Positions 46,309-55,983 of a stretch of DNA of 64,000 bases are shown in pieces. The notes beneath the pieces are model-generated. The model saw nothing but the letters and a program-made list of their open reading frames with translations. It had not been told where the DNA came from and made no database searches. The stretch is taken from NCBI RefSeq assembly GCF_003464085.1, contig NZ_QSDR01000009.1, forward strand, positions 1 to 64,000, given 5' to 3'. Origin of the DNA: Clostridium sp. AM58-1XD. Lineage in GTDB: Bacteria; Bacillota; Clostridia; Lachnospirales; Lachnospiraceae. The translations under genes and the position numbers were made by a program. Within the stretch, counting starts at the first letter, position 1. Each line of letters starts with the position of its first letter.

Positions 46309-48413
46309 TTACTGTCCGCAGGAATTCAGCGGTTCGTTCAGAGCCTCGGCTCCCTTTACAGCAAACCTTCCTTTCTCTATCACCATAATGCGCTTTCCGT
46401 CAGGAAGAACGGCTGCAATCTCATCCAGTTCTCTGTAGGGGATCGTAATGTCCGTATGGCAGCTGAAATACGCTTTGGAAACGTCTTCCTTTCTCAGAAT
46501 GGAAATCTCGTTGTCTCTGGCGACTATCTCCTTGCCGTCCGGATTATATACGGCACTGTCTTCGGCCCAGCTGTAACACGTATCCCCTACGGCGAAGTGG
46601 GGGCCCATCTTTTCCACAATTAGGATCGGAAGCTTTTCGATGATTCCAAACTGCTCCGCCATGGCATATGCCGTCGTGTTCGTACCGATCGCACATTCTC
46701 CCATGGGAAGCGTATCGTGGTTCTTCAATATTACCTGCTTAACCAGCTTCCTGTTTTCCTCCTCCGATTCAAAATTTCTGCAGCTGTAATCCGTTACCAT
46801 ACCGTCTTTAAAGGTCATTTTCAGATTTTTAAAGCGGATATCCCCGATGTACACGCTTTCCACGTGGAGAATTCCATCCGTTCCCTGAAGTACCGGAGAA
46901 GTGAAAACCTCTCCCACCGGTATGTTCACATCTGCTACGCAGTTTTCAAAGTTCGTCTCTTTTTCAGGGTCGTTGAGCTTATGAAGGCTTACCTTCAGAC
47001 GTGTTTCATTGCTGCCCGCACCCTTTATTTCCAGGCATGCCGCCTGGTCCAGAACATCGATAACCGCCTGCTGTATCACTTTATATTTTTCATAGTCCAG
47101 AGTATTAATCCTGATCGTTTCTTTAAATATTTTCTGAAAATCCGGTCCGATCTCCGGCACCGGGAAGGCGATGATCGTAAAACTTGTTTCATCCCCTCTG
47201 ATATATTCCTGACCGATCTGCGCCGCTTCTCCCGTACAGGCAACCGTAAGTTTTTCCTGTTTATCCGTAAGGGAAAGGGCCTCTTTCTTATTGACAGGTT
47301 CAAACGGCCTTTCACCGAACGTTTCCACTACGGCCGGACCTGCATACCAGGAAGCCTCTTTCTTATATTCCTCATAGGCGACTTTCATCACGCCCAGTTT
47401 CCTGTCTTTAAACGCTTTATCCATATATACGGCGCTGTCCTGGCGGTGGTCATACTCATACTGTTTATTGGGACCGGCGCTGTAATAGCCTACTTTTCTG
47501 TTCATATTTTTATTGACCGTATGAGACGGCGCGCGGTAAATAATTGCCTGAGGCCCATCTTATCAAAATTCTCTATGGCTTTCTTTATCATGCGCTCAAA
47601 TCCCAGTTCATAACGGATCACGACCGTTTTCTTTCCTTCCAGGCTCCTGCCCATGACGGCAAAGCCCTTTCTGTATCCCTCCGTATAAGTATCCGCCATC
47701 GTATCGATCGTCTCTTGTGGAAGGCTGTTCAGAAAGCCAGCAATCTCCAGCTCCGCATTGGAAATATACTCTCCGAATGCATACAGATACCTCAAATCAT
47801 TGAGGTCTGACTCCATAATGATATCCCTGGCAAATGAAAGGGACGGATCTAGGCATTCGCGTATACGATATACGACCGTCTGATCGCAGTAATCGCTTAC
47901 GTACCAATAGAGGACATCCCGTATTTCCTTTTTATCCGGAAGCGGTCCATTTTCCCGTCCTGCGGACGAAAAGAGCCCGTAAACTTCCAGAAAGGTTTCA
48001 TTCAGGGCAGCGATATCGCTCAGGCGCCCTTCATACGCATACACGATTTCTCCGCGAATTTCCACATATAAAAAGGAAAGCAGCTGGCCATACCCATCTC
48101 CAAGCCTCTCCACTGCATAAGAAGGATTTCCATAACTTTCCCCGTAATGTTCAGGAAGCACATCCTCATAGAGGATATCATTCCTTTTCTTTAATTCTTC
48201 CAGGGATAAATCCCCTGGTTTTTCCGACCTCAGTTTCTTCCACAACCGGCCGGCCGTCACAATAAACTGCGCGGTCCGTATGAAATAGTCCCGAAACGGC
48301 TCGTTTACTTCCCTTTCGTGGACAATCTCTTCTGCCCTTTCCAGAGACAGAGCGAACCTCTCGGCAGCGTTGTCATTCTCTTCTTTTAAAATTTCACAAT
48401 AATCCACCGTCAT
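46309..48413 (-). pseudogene. Aminopeptidase (M29-like) with N-terminal helical extension, split by a frameshift
   Basis: The C-terminal frame (46309-47505, 398 aa) has features of thermophilic metallo-aminopeptidases (M29). These are NIPVGEVFTSPVLQGTDG, LPMGECAIGTNTTAYAMA and a Glu and His in IVEKMGPHFAVGDTCY. The upstream frame (47502-48413) is a helical domain with LSLEELKKRNDILYEDVLPE. It ends at RSIKI* exactly where the second begins. One A fewer in the run at 47507-47511 would explain the split, giving a 700-aa protein. The overlap forms an ATGA, so two coupled genes cannot be excluded. The cellular role is peptide trimming. Confidence 0.72.
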
Positions 48414-48417
48414 CACC

Positions 48418-48741
48418 TCACAATAATCCTGCAACAATCATACATACCCAGAACAGCAGAACAATACCGTCTGCTGCCAGTGCAATCCTGGCCAGAATAT
48501 AGTTTTTTTCCCGCTCCGCAAATGATCTCCAGCAGTAAAACAGGCCGACCAGACCCACCAGCACACTGCTGAAGCCGCAGGCGGCGGCATTGACTCCTGC
48601 CTCTCCCCTGCTTCTGACAGCAAGCCAGATTCCCACTAACGTAAAAATCACCCCCGCCGCCGCCAGAAAAAGCGCCGCGAAGCTATGCCTGGCCAGAGGC
48701 TTGCGGATATAAGAAACCTTATTACTTTTTTTTACGCGCAC
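48418..48741 (-). CDS. Small membrane protein (possibly DUF6142)
   Basis: A 107-aa protein with three membrane helices (about residues 20-42, 52-70 and 82-106) and a basic N-terminus. It resembles small Lachnospiraceae proteins annotated DUF6142; I am not certain of the family. It starts with GTG and overlaps the VanZ gene by 20 bases, so translation is coupled. No function can be read. Confidence 0.7.
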   Translation of the reverse strand: MRVKKSNKVSYIRKPLARHSFAALFLAAAGVIFTLVGIWLAVRSRGEAGVNAAACGFSSVLVGLVGLFYCWRSFAEREKNYILARIALAADGIVLLFWVCMIVAGLL

Positions 48742-49195
48742 GAAGCTTCCTCCTCACCATCTGGACAGCCTGGTACAGGAAATAGCCCAGGATTCCGCCC
48801 ATCGTATTCAAAAAGAGATCATCCACGTCGAAGCTGCCCACTTTGAAAACGAGCTGCACCGTTTCAATGGCAAGGCTTAAACAAAAACTCAGCAGAAAAG
48901 TATTATACCATTTCCTGCTTCTTCTGCTCACCACCGGCAGGAAAAAACCGCACGGGAGAAAACCGATCACATTACCGAATATATTTAAAAAGAATGCCTC
49001 CATTCCCAATTGATTCCGATACGTATAAAATCGCCTGATTTCCTTAAACAGCGTAAGGTTGTATGCATATTCATCCTGGGCATGGGTTGTCCTGCCAAAA
49101 GACTCGGCGAAGAACATAAAGTATACCAAAAGAACCAGATACATGATAAACAGTACCCAGCCCAGTTTCTGTTTTTTTGTCGTATTTCTAATCAT
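48722..49195 (-). CDS. VanZ-like family membrane protein
   Basis: A 157-aa protein with four helices. The VanZ-like signature appears in LNIFGNVIGFLPCGFFLP and FDVDDLFLNTMGGILGYFLY. VanZ proteins are linked to teicoplanin tolerance in some hosts but are mostly of unknown function. It is followed by the small membrane protein and aminopeptidase genes. Confidence 0.88.
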   Translation of the reverse strand: MIRNTTKKQKLGWVLFIMYLVLLVYFMFFAESFGRTTHAQDEYAYNLTLFKEIRRFYTYRNQLGMEAFFLNIFGNVIGFLPCGFFLPVVSRRSRKWYNTFLLSFCLSLAIETVQLVFKVGSFDVDDLFLNTMGGILGYFLYQAVQMVRRKLRARKKK

Positions 49196-49225
49196 TCGGT
49201 TCTCCGATTATCCTTTTTTATTCCA

Positions 49226-49268
49226 GCCGGGGCAGCACTTTGCGTTCAGGCGCCGCTGCCCCGGCATC
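49226..49268. repeat. GC-rich hairpin without T-run
   Basis: GCCGGGGCAGC pairs with GCTGCCCCGGC. No T-run follows on either strand. It separates the pyrE/small-peptide transcript from the VanZ gene and may stabilise the mRNA end. Confidence 0.5.
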
Positions 49269-49282
49269 TTTGGCGGCTTCTG

Positions 49283-49432
49283 TCAAAATGTAATCTCTGA
49301 CTTTCGTTTCAGAAGAACCGCTCCGCTGACAATGGCCATTACCCCCACTGCAATCCCTGCAGCGAGAATTACGGAACCAATGACAATGTTGCATATTCCT
49401 GTGTTTCTCATGGTCTTATAGATTCTTTCCAT
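49283..49432 (-). CDS. Small membrane peptide (49 aa)
   Basis: A 49-aa ORF just downstream of pyrE. Two short hydrophobic stretches (NIVIGSVILAAGIAVGVMA and IVSGAVLL) end in the basic tail KRKSEITF. AGGAGAGAC precedes the ATG at 49432, 8 bases away. Similar small proteins with an RxTG start and an LLKxKS end are, from memory, common in Lachnospiraceae. It begins 11 bases after the pyrE stop. Function unknown. Confidence 0.65.
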   Translation of the reverse strand: MERIYKTMRNTGICNIVIGSVILAAGIAVGVMAIVSGAVLLKRKSEITF

Positions 49433-49443
49433 CACAGTCTCTC

Positions 49444-50118
49444 CTATTTTACTCCATACTGATCATAGTATGCGTCAATAGCCGCTTTTAATTTATCGTC
49501 AATAATAATTTTTCCCTTATATTCTTTATTATACAGATGTTCCACCACATCTTCCATAGTGACGATCGCCGTCGTCTTGAAACCGAAATTTTCCTGAATC
49601 TCAGCGAGAGCCGATTTTTCTCCCTGTCCACGCTCCATCCGGTCTACGGAAACTACGAGTCCCAGAACGTCCACATCTCCCTGCGCGCGGATAATCGGCA
49701 GAGTCTCATGAATGGATGTTCCTGCAGTAGTAACGTCCTCAATAATTATCACCTTGTCTCCGTCATGAATCGGGCTTCCGAGAAGGATTCCCTTATCTCC
49801 GTGATCCTTTACCTCTTTCCGGTTGGAACAGTACTTGATGTCCGCATCATAATGCTCGCTGAGCGCCATACTTGCAGCGACCGTAAGCGGAATCCCCTTA
49901 TAGGCCGGTCCGAAAAGCACATCAAAATCAGTGCCAAATGCTTCTTTTATCGCCCTTGCATAGTACTCTCCCAGCTTTCTCAGCTGCGCGCCCGTACGGT
50001 AAAAGCCTGTATTTACAAAAAACGGCGTCTTCCTTCCGCTCTTAGTTACAAAATCTCCAAATTTTAATACTTCGCAGTCGATCATAAATTCAATAAATTC
50101 CTGCTTATACTGTTCCAT
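49444..50118 (-). CDS. pyrE: Orotate phosphoribosyltransferase
   Basis: A 224-aa enzyme that makes OMP from orotate and PRPP. The PRPP-binding loop is VIIIEDVTTAGTSIHE, and YCSNRKEVKDHGDKG carries the catalytic lysines. The length matches the longer clostridial form. It is the last biosynthetic gene of pyrFKDE. Confidence 0.96.
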   Translation of the reverse strand: MEQYKQEFIEFMIDCEVLKFGDFVTKSGRKTPFFVNTGFYRTGAQLRKLGEYYARAIKEAFGTDFDVLFGPAYKGIPLTVAASMALSEHYDADIKYCSNRKEVKDHGDKGILLGSPIHDGDKVIIIEDVTTAGTSIHETLPIIRAQGDVDVLGLVVSVDRMERGQGEKSALAEIQENFGFKTTAIVTMEDVVEHLYNKEYKGKIIIDDKLKAAIDAYYDQYGVK

Positions 50119-50140
50119 GTCATATCTCCTTTTTATCTCG

Positions 50141-51043
50141 TTACTTTACTGCACCGATCAGTTCGTTAATGTCCTCGATCTGATATCTCTTCATGTAGTC
50201 TTCAATTCCCCGAACCACTTCAACCGTCGTATTCGGATTGATGAAGTTGGCTGTTCCCACGGAAACGGCAGTTGCACCTGCCAGAATAAATTCCATGGCA
50301 TCTTCTGCATTCATAATGCCGCCCATACCAATAATCGGCAATTTTACCGCATTTGCCACCTGGTAAACCATGCGGACGGCCACGGGCTTTACGGCAGGGC
50401 CGGACATACCGCCTGTCTTATTGGCAATTGCAAAGCAGCGTTTATGAATGTCGATCTTCATGCCTGTCAGCGTATTGATGAGTGAGAGGACATCGGCTCC
50501 ACCCGCTTCTGCCGCTTTCGCCATCACGGTAATGTCCGTGACATTGGGGCTCAGCTTCATGATAACCGGCTGTTTCGCATACTTTTTCACTTCTCTCGTA
50601 ATCGCTTCCACCGCCTTTGGATCCTGGCCGAAAGCGATTCCGCCCTCTTTTACGTTCGGACATGAAATATTGATCTCCAGCATATCCACAGCCGTATCCC
50701 CCAGGCGCTCCACCACTTCTATATACTCATCCGTCGTCTTTCCGCATACGTTGACGATGATCTTCGTATCATACTGTTTCAAATATGGAATATCCCGTTC
50801 GATGAAAACATCGATACCCGGATTCTGAAGGCCGATTGCATTCAGCATACCGCCGTATACTTCCGCGATTCGCGGAGTCGGATTGCCGGGCCACGGAACG
50901 CTGGCAACGCCTTTCGTCACAACGGCTCCCAGTCTGTTTAAATCCACCATCTCCCCGTATTCCTGGCCGGAACCAAAGGTTCCCGATGCCGTCATAACCG
51001 GGTTATTAAGAATAACTCCTGCAAGATTCACTTTCGTATTCAT
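50141..51043 (-). CDS. pyrD: Dihydroorotate dehydrogenase B catalytic subunit
   Basis: A 300-aa class 1B flavoenzyme. It starts NTKVNLAGVILNNPVMTASG in outline. The catalytic Cys is in EINISCPNVKEGGIAFG, the FMN phosphate site in IGMGGIMNAEDAMEF. The ATG at 51043 lies inside the PyrK stop (TGATG), so the extension open to 51199 is not used. It works with PyrK to pass electrons to NAD. Confidence 0.96.
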   Translation of the reverse strand: MNTKVNLAGVILNNPVMTASGTFGSGQEYGEMVDLNRLGAVVTKGVASVPWPGNPTPRIAEVYGGMLNAIGLQNPGIDVFIERDIPYLKQYDTKIIVNVCGKTTDEYIEVVERLGDTAVDMLEINISCPNVKEGGIAFGQDPKAVEAITREVKKYAKQPVIMKLSPNVTDITVMAKAAEAGGADVLSLINTLTGMKIDIHKRCFAIANKTGGMSGPAVKPVAVRMVYQVANAVKLPIIGMGGIMNAEDAMEFILAGATAVSVGTANFINPNTTVEVVRGIEDYMKRYQIEDINELIGAVK

Positions 51044-51819
51044 CAGAGTTCTACCTCCTCTGCCGCAAATACAGGACCGTCTTTGCAGATCCTCTTGTTG
51101 TGCACGTGGGAATGACCGTCCACTTCCTTCGACTTGCATACGCAGGCCAGACATGCGCCGATTCCGCAGGCCATTTTCTCTTCCAGCGAAAGGTAACATT
51201 CCATGTTTTTTTCCGCAGCATATGCTTTCAAAGCACGGAGCATTGGAGTAGGGCCGCAGGCATAGATCAAATCAGCCTCCAGGCCGTTCTCACGGATGGC
51301 ATCCAGCACATTACCCTTCGTACCGGCGCTTCCGTCTTCTGTAGCGATATATACCCTTCCGTACTGCTCCAGCTCTTCATTTAAAAAGAGGGTATCCCGG
51401 TATCCCAATACCATGGTCACCTGCTCCCCGCCTGCAGCAGAAAGATTCTTTGCCAGTTCCAGCATCGGCGGAATTCCGATTCCCCCGCCGATGAGAAACG
51501 CCCTTTTATCCTTTAACGGAAATCCGTTTCCCAGCGGTCCCATGATTTCAACCGTATCGCCGGCCTTATATCCGGAAAACTCTTCCGTGCCGCCGCCGAC
51601 TACACGGTATACGATTCTGATTCTGCCATTCTCTTTATCTGCTTCACAAATGCTGATCGGCCTAGGAAGCAGTTTTGTCCTGTCCTTGGGATATACGGCT
51701 ATAAACTGGCCGGGCACGCACTGCTCTGCCATCGTTTCTGCCTCAATCCACATGCTGAAGATATCGTCAGACAGCTGGTTCTGTTCTACTACAATTGCAG
51801 TTAACTTTGTCTGTGCCAT
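51043..51819 (-). CDS. pyrK: Dihydroorotate dehydrogenase B electron-transfer subunit
   Basis: A 258-aa FAD and [2Fe-2S] protein. The FAD part has LLPRPISICEADKENGR, the NAD part has IGGGIGIPPMLELAK, and the cluster cysteines are in MACGIGACLACVCKS with a fourth in NKRICKDGPV. It overlaps pyrD by one base. Confidence 0.96.
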   Translation of the reverse strand: MAQTKLTAIVVEQNQLSDDIFSMWIEAETMAEQCVPGQFIAVYPKDRTKLLPRPISICEADKENGRIRIVYRVVGGGTEEFSGYKAGDTVEIMGPLGNGFPLKDKRAFLIGGGIGIPPMLELAKNLSAAGGEQVTMVLGYRDTLFLNEELEQYGRVYIATEDGSAGTKGNVLDAIRENGLEADLIYACGPTPMLRALKAYAAEKNMECYLSLEEKMACGIGACLACVCKSKEVDGHSHVHNKRICKDGPVFAAEEVEL

Positions 51820-51837
51820 AATTCCTCCCTCTTCCCC

Positions 51838-52755
51838 TTAAAGTACGCTGCTGATGTCAGCTACCATATCGATCACTGCCTGCCTGGAAGCTTCTGCAAA
51901 ATTCTCAGGTCCGAACTTCGCGTACGTATCTTTCTTATATGCTGCAATAATTCCTCTGGAGGAATTGACAATTGCACCGAGTCCGTCTTCATTAAAACAG
52001 AAACGGAGATCCTCAGCCGTTCCCCCTTGTGCTCCGTATCCAGGAACGAGGAAGTATGTATGAGGCATAAGCTTTCTCAAAATCCTGCTCATTTCTGGAT
52101 AAGTAGCTCCTACAACTGCGCCTACATTGCTGTAGCTGCCGTCCATGGATTCGCTGCCCCATTCCACGACCTTTTCTGCAACGAGTTCATATAACGGCCT
52201 GCCGTCAATCAGCCTGTCCTGAAATTCTCCGCTGGAAGGATTGGAAGTTTTAACCAGCACGAAAATGCCCCTGTCGTTCTCCCTGCATACGTCCACAAAC
52301 GGTTTCACACCATCCGTACCGAGGTAAGGATTTACCGTGAGCATGTCCGTGTGGAATCCTGAGCAGACTGAACTGCCGATTTTCACGGAACCGAGATGGC
52401 CTACCGCATAGGCTGCGGAAGTGGAACCTATATCGCCTCTCTTCGCGTCGCCGATGACGATCAGCCCCTTTTCCTGGCAATAGTCAACCGTCTTCTGATA
52501 AACTTTAAGCCCTTCAATTCCAAACTGTTCATACATGGCGATCTGAGGCTTAACAGACGGAATCAGGTCCCATGTACTGTCAATAATTGCCTTATTAAAC
52601 TGCCAGATGGCTTCTGCCGCTCCCTCCAGCGTCTCGCCGTATTCATCAAACGCTTTCTTTATCACATGATCTGGAATGTAGCTCAGCATAGGGTCCAGGC
52701 CCACACATACAGGCGCCTTTGTCTTCTGGATCTTCTGGATCAACTGGTTAATCAT
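51838..52755 (-). CDS. pyrF: Orotidine-5'-phosphate decarboxylase (type 2)
   Basis: A 305-aa decarboxylase of the long type. It starts with KTKAPVCVGLDPMLSYIP; the catalytic Lys/Asp are in IGDAKRGDIGSTSAAYA, and the phosphate site is in LVPGYGAQGG. It is the first gene of the pyr operon. Confidence 0.95.
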   Translation of the reverse strand: MINQLIQKIQKTKAPVCVGLDPMLSYIPDHVIKKAFDEYGETLEGAAEAIWQFNKAIIDSTWDLIPSVKPQIAMYEQFGIEGLKVYQKTVDYCQEKGLIVIGDAKRGDIGSTSAAYAVGHLGSVKIGSSVCSGFHTDMLTVNPYLGTDGVKPFVDVCRENDRGIFVLVKTSNPSSGEFQDRLIDGRPLYELVAEKVVEWGSESMDGSYSNVGAVVGATYPEMSRILRKLMPHTYFLVPGYGAQGGTAEDLRFCFNEDGLGAIVNSSRGIIAAYKKDTYAKFGPENFAEASRQAVIDMVADISSVL

Positions 52756-52811
52756 AATATCCTCCTTTATCGCAAACTATCGCATTTTATATTCTCATCT
52801 TATTCTTTCCC

Positions 52812-52840
52812 ATTCTAGCATATATATGGCAGTGTTTCAA
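52812..52840 (-). promoter_or_regulatory. pyr operon promoter
   Basis: On the minus strand TTGAAA (52840-52835) and TAGAAT (52817-52812) are 17 bases apart, about 50 bases before pyrF. I see no PyrR attenuator in the short leader. Confidence 0.6.
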
Positions 52841-52935
52841 GAAAGAGAGAATTATTTTTAAAACTGTATCTGTATGAATGGACACACATCATTGATACAT
52901 CCACTGATTTGAAAGCACATGGAATTTTAAATATG

Positions 52936-52985
52936 AAAAAGGCTCCAACTCAACGGCGGACGTGATCCGCTTGCTCAGTGAAGCC
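52936..52985 (-). terminator. Terminator of the nitroreductase gene
   Basis: On the minus strand GGCTTCA pairs with TGGAGCC, and an inner stem CGGA/TCCG follows. TTTTTCAT comes next. It overlaps the nitroreductase stop codon. Confidence 0.65.
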
Positions 52986-53741
52986 TTACCGTACAGATGT
53001 ATTTTCCGTTTTTATATTCTTTTTCTGAAAGTCCTTCCTCTCTTACCGTCTCTGCCGTTACCCATTGTTCCTCTGCCGCAAGCACGATATGGGACAGTAC
53101 GATTCCTATGTTAAATTCCTGGAATCTGCCCAGATCGGAAAACGCTATCTTATTGTGACAGGCAAAAACGTGAATTTTGTCATGGCGGACCACAAATCTC
53201 CACGGTTGGGAGTTAAATGAAGAAGGCGCCAGACGTGCCGCCTGAAGGATGGCTGCGATGTCGGGAGATATTGCCGTTCCCTCCGGATATACGCAAAGTT
53301 CCTTCAGTGCAGGCGCCTGGCCTGCTCCTGGTCCCGGCAAAGCTCCCTTTTGGGAAAGCCAAAGGACAGCAGCATGACCTGCCTCATTCCTTCCCGTTCC
53401 AGACCGACGGCCTTTACAGCGCCGAGATAACAGCTCCCCAGACCCTTCGTCACCATATAAAGCGCCATCTGTTCCATCATAAAGCCTGCATTCAAAGCCC
53501 ATCCGGGGCGTTCTTCCGAATAAACAGCGAGACAGTAAGGGGCATGCGCCTGAAACATCCCCTTCAGCTTCACTCCCTTATCCTCAGGACCGAGAAACAC
53601 AAATTCCGTTTTTATCCTTTCATCAAGAGGCATGACTTTTGCCGCATACAATTTCAATGTGCGCAAAAGCTCTGCAGAAACTCTCACATTCCTGTATGTC
53701 CGTACCGATCTTCTGTTTCTGATTGCCTCGTACAAATTCAT
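52975..53741 (-). pseudogene. Nitroreductase-family protein (frameshifted)
   Basis: An FMN oxidoreductase of about 255 aa when joined. The start NLYEAIRNRRSVRTYRN is the family hallmark. The first frame includes GLGSCYLGAVKAVG and ends after QARRLH*. The second frame holds LQAARLAPSSFNSQPWRFVV, the FMN-binding loop that normally lies nearer the N-terminus. One C seems lost near 53315 (CGCCCTG read as CGCCTG), giving RRPALKELCVYPEG. This two-part arrangement (NfnB-like halves) matches the TM1586-type nitroreductases. Substrate unknown. Confidence 0.75.
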
Positions 53742-53785
53742 GAAACGACCTCCCGGCCGCAGTCAGCGGCCAATATACAACATCA

Positions 53786-54478
53786 TTAAATCCAGTTTGC
53801 AATAAATGGTACGATCGCCACGGTCAGAAGGCCTGCCACCGCTATGGAAAGGCTGCTCATGGCGCCTTCAATCTCTCCCAGTTCCAGCGCCTTAGCCGTA
53901 CCGATCGCATGGGCGCTCGTTCCAAGAGCAAGTCCTCTGGATATCGGATGGCTGATATGGAACGCCTTAAATATGGTCTCTGCCAGAATACTGCCTGATA
54001 TACCGGTAATGACAATGCTCACTACGGTGAGTGTCACAATCCCTCCAGCTTCCTCACTGACGCCCATACCGATCGCTGTCGTAATGGACTTTGGAAGCAG
54101 GGTCACATAGTGGACATGGCTCATGCGAAATGCAAGACACATGGAAAAAATCGTTACTGCATTCGCAATCACTCCCCCCGTTATGGCACAGACGACGGCT
54201 GCCATATGTTTTTTCAGAAGATGCAGCTGTTTATACAGCGGAATGGCCAGGCAGACCGTTGCAGGAGTCAGCAGGTAACTGATGTATTTTGCACCTTCAT
54301 TATATTCCTCATAAGTGACATGTATGATCTTTAAAATCGGTATAATCAGAACAACCGCCACGAGAAGGGGGTTGAACAGCGGAAATCCTGTTTTTTTCTT
54401 CAGCCACATGCCCGCTTCATATGCGGCAATACTGAGTACAAATCCCATATAAAGGGATCCAGCCAGCGCCTCTCTCAT
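53786..54478 (-). CDS. lrgB: LrgB/CidB-family membrane protein
   Basis: A 230-aa protein with about six helices, including NPLLVAVVLIIPILKI, LLPKSITTAIGMGVSEEAGG and GLALGTSAHAIGTAKALELGE, the LrgB signature. LrgAB/CidAB modulate murein hydrolase activity or export small metabolites such as pyruvate or glycolate. It overlaps lrgA by four bases (ATGA). Confidence 0.93.
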   Translation of the reverse strand: MREALAGSLYMGFVLSIAAYEAGMWLKKKTGFPLFNPLLVAVVLIIPILKIIHVTYEEYNEGAKYISYLLTPATVCLAIPLYKQLHLLKKHMAAVVCAITGGVIANAVTIFSMCLAFRMSHVHYVTLLPKSITTAIGMGVSEEAGGIVTLTVVSIVITGISGSILAETIFKAFHISHPISRGLALGTSAHAIGTAKALELGEIEGAMSSLSIAVAGLLTVAIVPFIANWI

Positions 54479-54840
54479 ACCGTTTCCTCTTTTCTGTTTT
54501 TCTTTCTGATAACCAGATCGGATAAAAGACCTGTTATAATCATGACTACAAGCGTAGAGATAAAAGAGATCGCTACGAATGGAACCAGCACGGTTTTAAG
54601 TTCGCCAAAGCTGTTCATCAGTCCAACCGAAACCGGTACGAACATCAGCGGCATTGTCTCCAGCAGCCATCCTCCTGCCGACTCTACCTGTCCCAGCTTA
54701 ACTATGCCTGTCATGAGGCAGACCAGCAGTATAAACAGCCCGTAGACACCTGCCGGAACAGGAAGAGGAAGGGTGCTGTTTAAGAATTCTCCGGCCAGGG
54801 AAACACCAAAAATAATTCCTATTTCTTTCACATATTTCAT
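54475..54840 (-). CDS. lrgA: LrgA/CidA-family holin-like protein
   Basis: A 121-aa membrane protein with four helices, starting KYVKEIGIIFGVSLAGEFL and containing LPVPAGVYGLFILLVCL and FVPVSVGLMNSFGEL. I chose the ATG at 54840, behind GAGAGGAG. A weak promoter (TTGTCT-17-TAAAAT on the minus strand) lies near 54880. It pairs with LrgB. Confidence 0.92.
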   Translation of the reverse strand: MKYVKEIGIIFGVSLAGEFLNSTLPLPVPAGVYGLFILLVCLMTGIVKLGQVESAGGWLLETMPLMFVPVSVGLMNSFGELKTVLVPFVAISFISTLVVMIITGLLSDLVIRKKNRKEETV

Positions 54841-54925
54841 CTTGTGCGATTCTCCTCTCAAACATGCTAATAATTTTACCACCTGTCATTTCGAAAGACA
54901 AGTCAAAAAATTTCTGAAATATTTG

Positions 54926-54955
54926 TTGAAAACAATCCGATTTTTGTACTATACT
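54926..54955 (+). promoter_or_regulatory. Promoter of the GNAT gene
   Basis: TTGAAA (54926-54931) and TATACT (54950-54955) are 18 bases apart. The start would be near 54962, giving a leader of about 130 bases. Confidence 0.5.
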
Positions 54956-55094
54956 TCTTAAATGGTTACGTTCGGACATCTGATGTGAAAATATAGAGCA
55001 GAACCTGTTTTATAAACCAGCTCAACACCGCTTCTGCACCAGTTTTCCCACCGTCCCGACGGTTACCTGAAATACGAATCCGGAGGTCAGCCAT

Positions 55095-55847
55095 ATGAAC
55101 ATCCTATTTTCCCAAATGTTAAACAGCAGACAGTCTGCCGAACTTCTGGAATTGATCCGGCTCTGCGAAGCGGATGAGCCCACTCATCTCATGTTCAGCC
55201 TTTCCGAATCAGACAGTTTTTACTTTCTGGGGTATGAAGACGGCCTGCTGATATCCGCCCTCGCTCTCTACAGGGCCGGCCAGTTTTATGAATGCACTGC
55301 AGCCACCTCGCCCTCCGAACGTAAAAAAGGCCGGTTCAGCGCCTTGCTTTCGGAAGCTGAAGATCATTTTCCAGACACAGATTTTCTGTTTCTTACGGAC
55401 GGCTGCTCTCCTTCGGCCGCCTTGGTTCTCTCTCATCTGGGCTGTGAATTGGAGCACAGCGACTGCCTGATGGAGCAGGATCTTTCCGCGATCCCGTCAA
55501 AAAATCTCCCTCTCTCCTCCCTGCCATCCGGTTATACTTTGGAAAAGGCAGATTCGGAAGACGGGGCCGGCGTCTGCTACACCGTCCGCTGCTCTTCTAT
55601 TCCCGCAGGAGAATGCAGCGTGTTTTCCACCGGCGGCTCCGCCTGCATCTGGGGTGTTTTCGTAGAAGAAGCTTTTCGCAGAAAAGGCCTTGGAACGGCA
55701 CTTGTTGTTTCTGTTCTGAATGATCTCTCCTCTAAAACTTATAAAACCGTCCTTCTCCATGTAGACGGAGATAACCTGCCGGCCATCTCCTTATATAAGA
55801 AATCCGGTTTCCAGATCACGCGGACTATCCTCTATTATCTGTACTAG
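55095..55847 (+). CDS. GNAT-family N-acetyltransferase
   Basis: A 250-aa protein. The C-terminal GNAT domain has the acetyl-CoA loop FRRKGLGTAL after IWGVFVEEA and ends with LHVDGDNLPAISLYKKSGF. The N-terminal half resembles a second, degenerate acetyltransferase fold (ALALYRAGQFYECTAATSP). GGAGGTCAG precedes the ATG. The acetylated substrate is unknown. It stands alone, convergent with the alarmone synthetase gene. Confidence 0.9.
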   Translation: MNILFSQMLNSRQSAELLELIRLCEADEPTHLMFSLSESDSFYFLGYEDGLLISALALYRAGQFYECTAATSPSERKKGRFSALLSEAEDHFPDTDFLFLTDGCSPSAALVLSHLGCELEHSDCLMEQDLSAIPSKNLPLSSLPSGYTLEKADSEDGAGVCYTVRCSSIPAGECSVFSTGGSACIWGVFVEEAFRRKGLGTALVVSVLNDLSSKTYKTVLLHVDGDNLPAISLYKKSGFQITRTILYYLY

Positions 55848-55925
55848 GACCGAACCGCAGGCATACTTTCCATGCTTTCCACAGATTCTGTAAAAGAACT
55901 CTTGTCACTGGAGTATTCCCAAAAA

Positions 55926-55973
55926 CAGCGGTATCATATTCTTCCCCCTTTTAAGGGCGATATGATACCGCTG
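55926..55973. terminator. Bidirectional terminator
   Basis: CAGCGGTATCATAT pairs with ATATGATACCGCTG around a loop rich in C and T. It lies between the convergent GNAT and alarmone-synthetase genes. Confidence 0.7.
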
Positions 55974-55983
55974 CTGCAAAGCA

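Noticed and set aside
52756..52974. PyrR attenuator before pyrF
   Set aside because: The hairpin belongs to the end of the nitroreductase gene and lies upstream of the pyr promoter.
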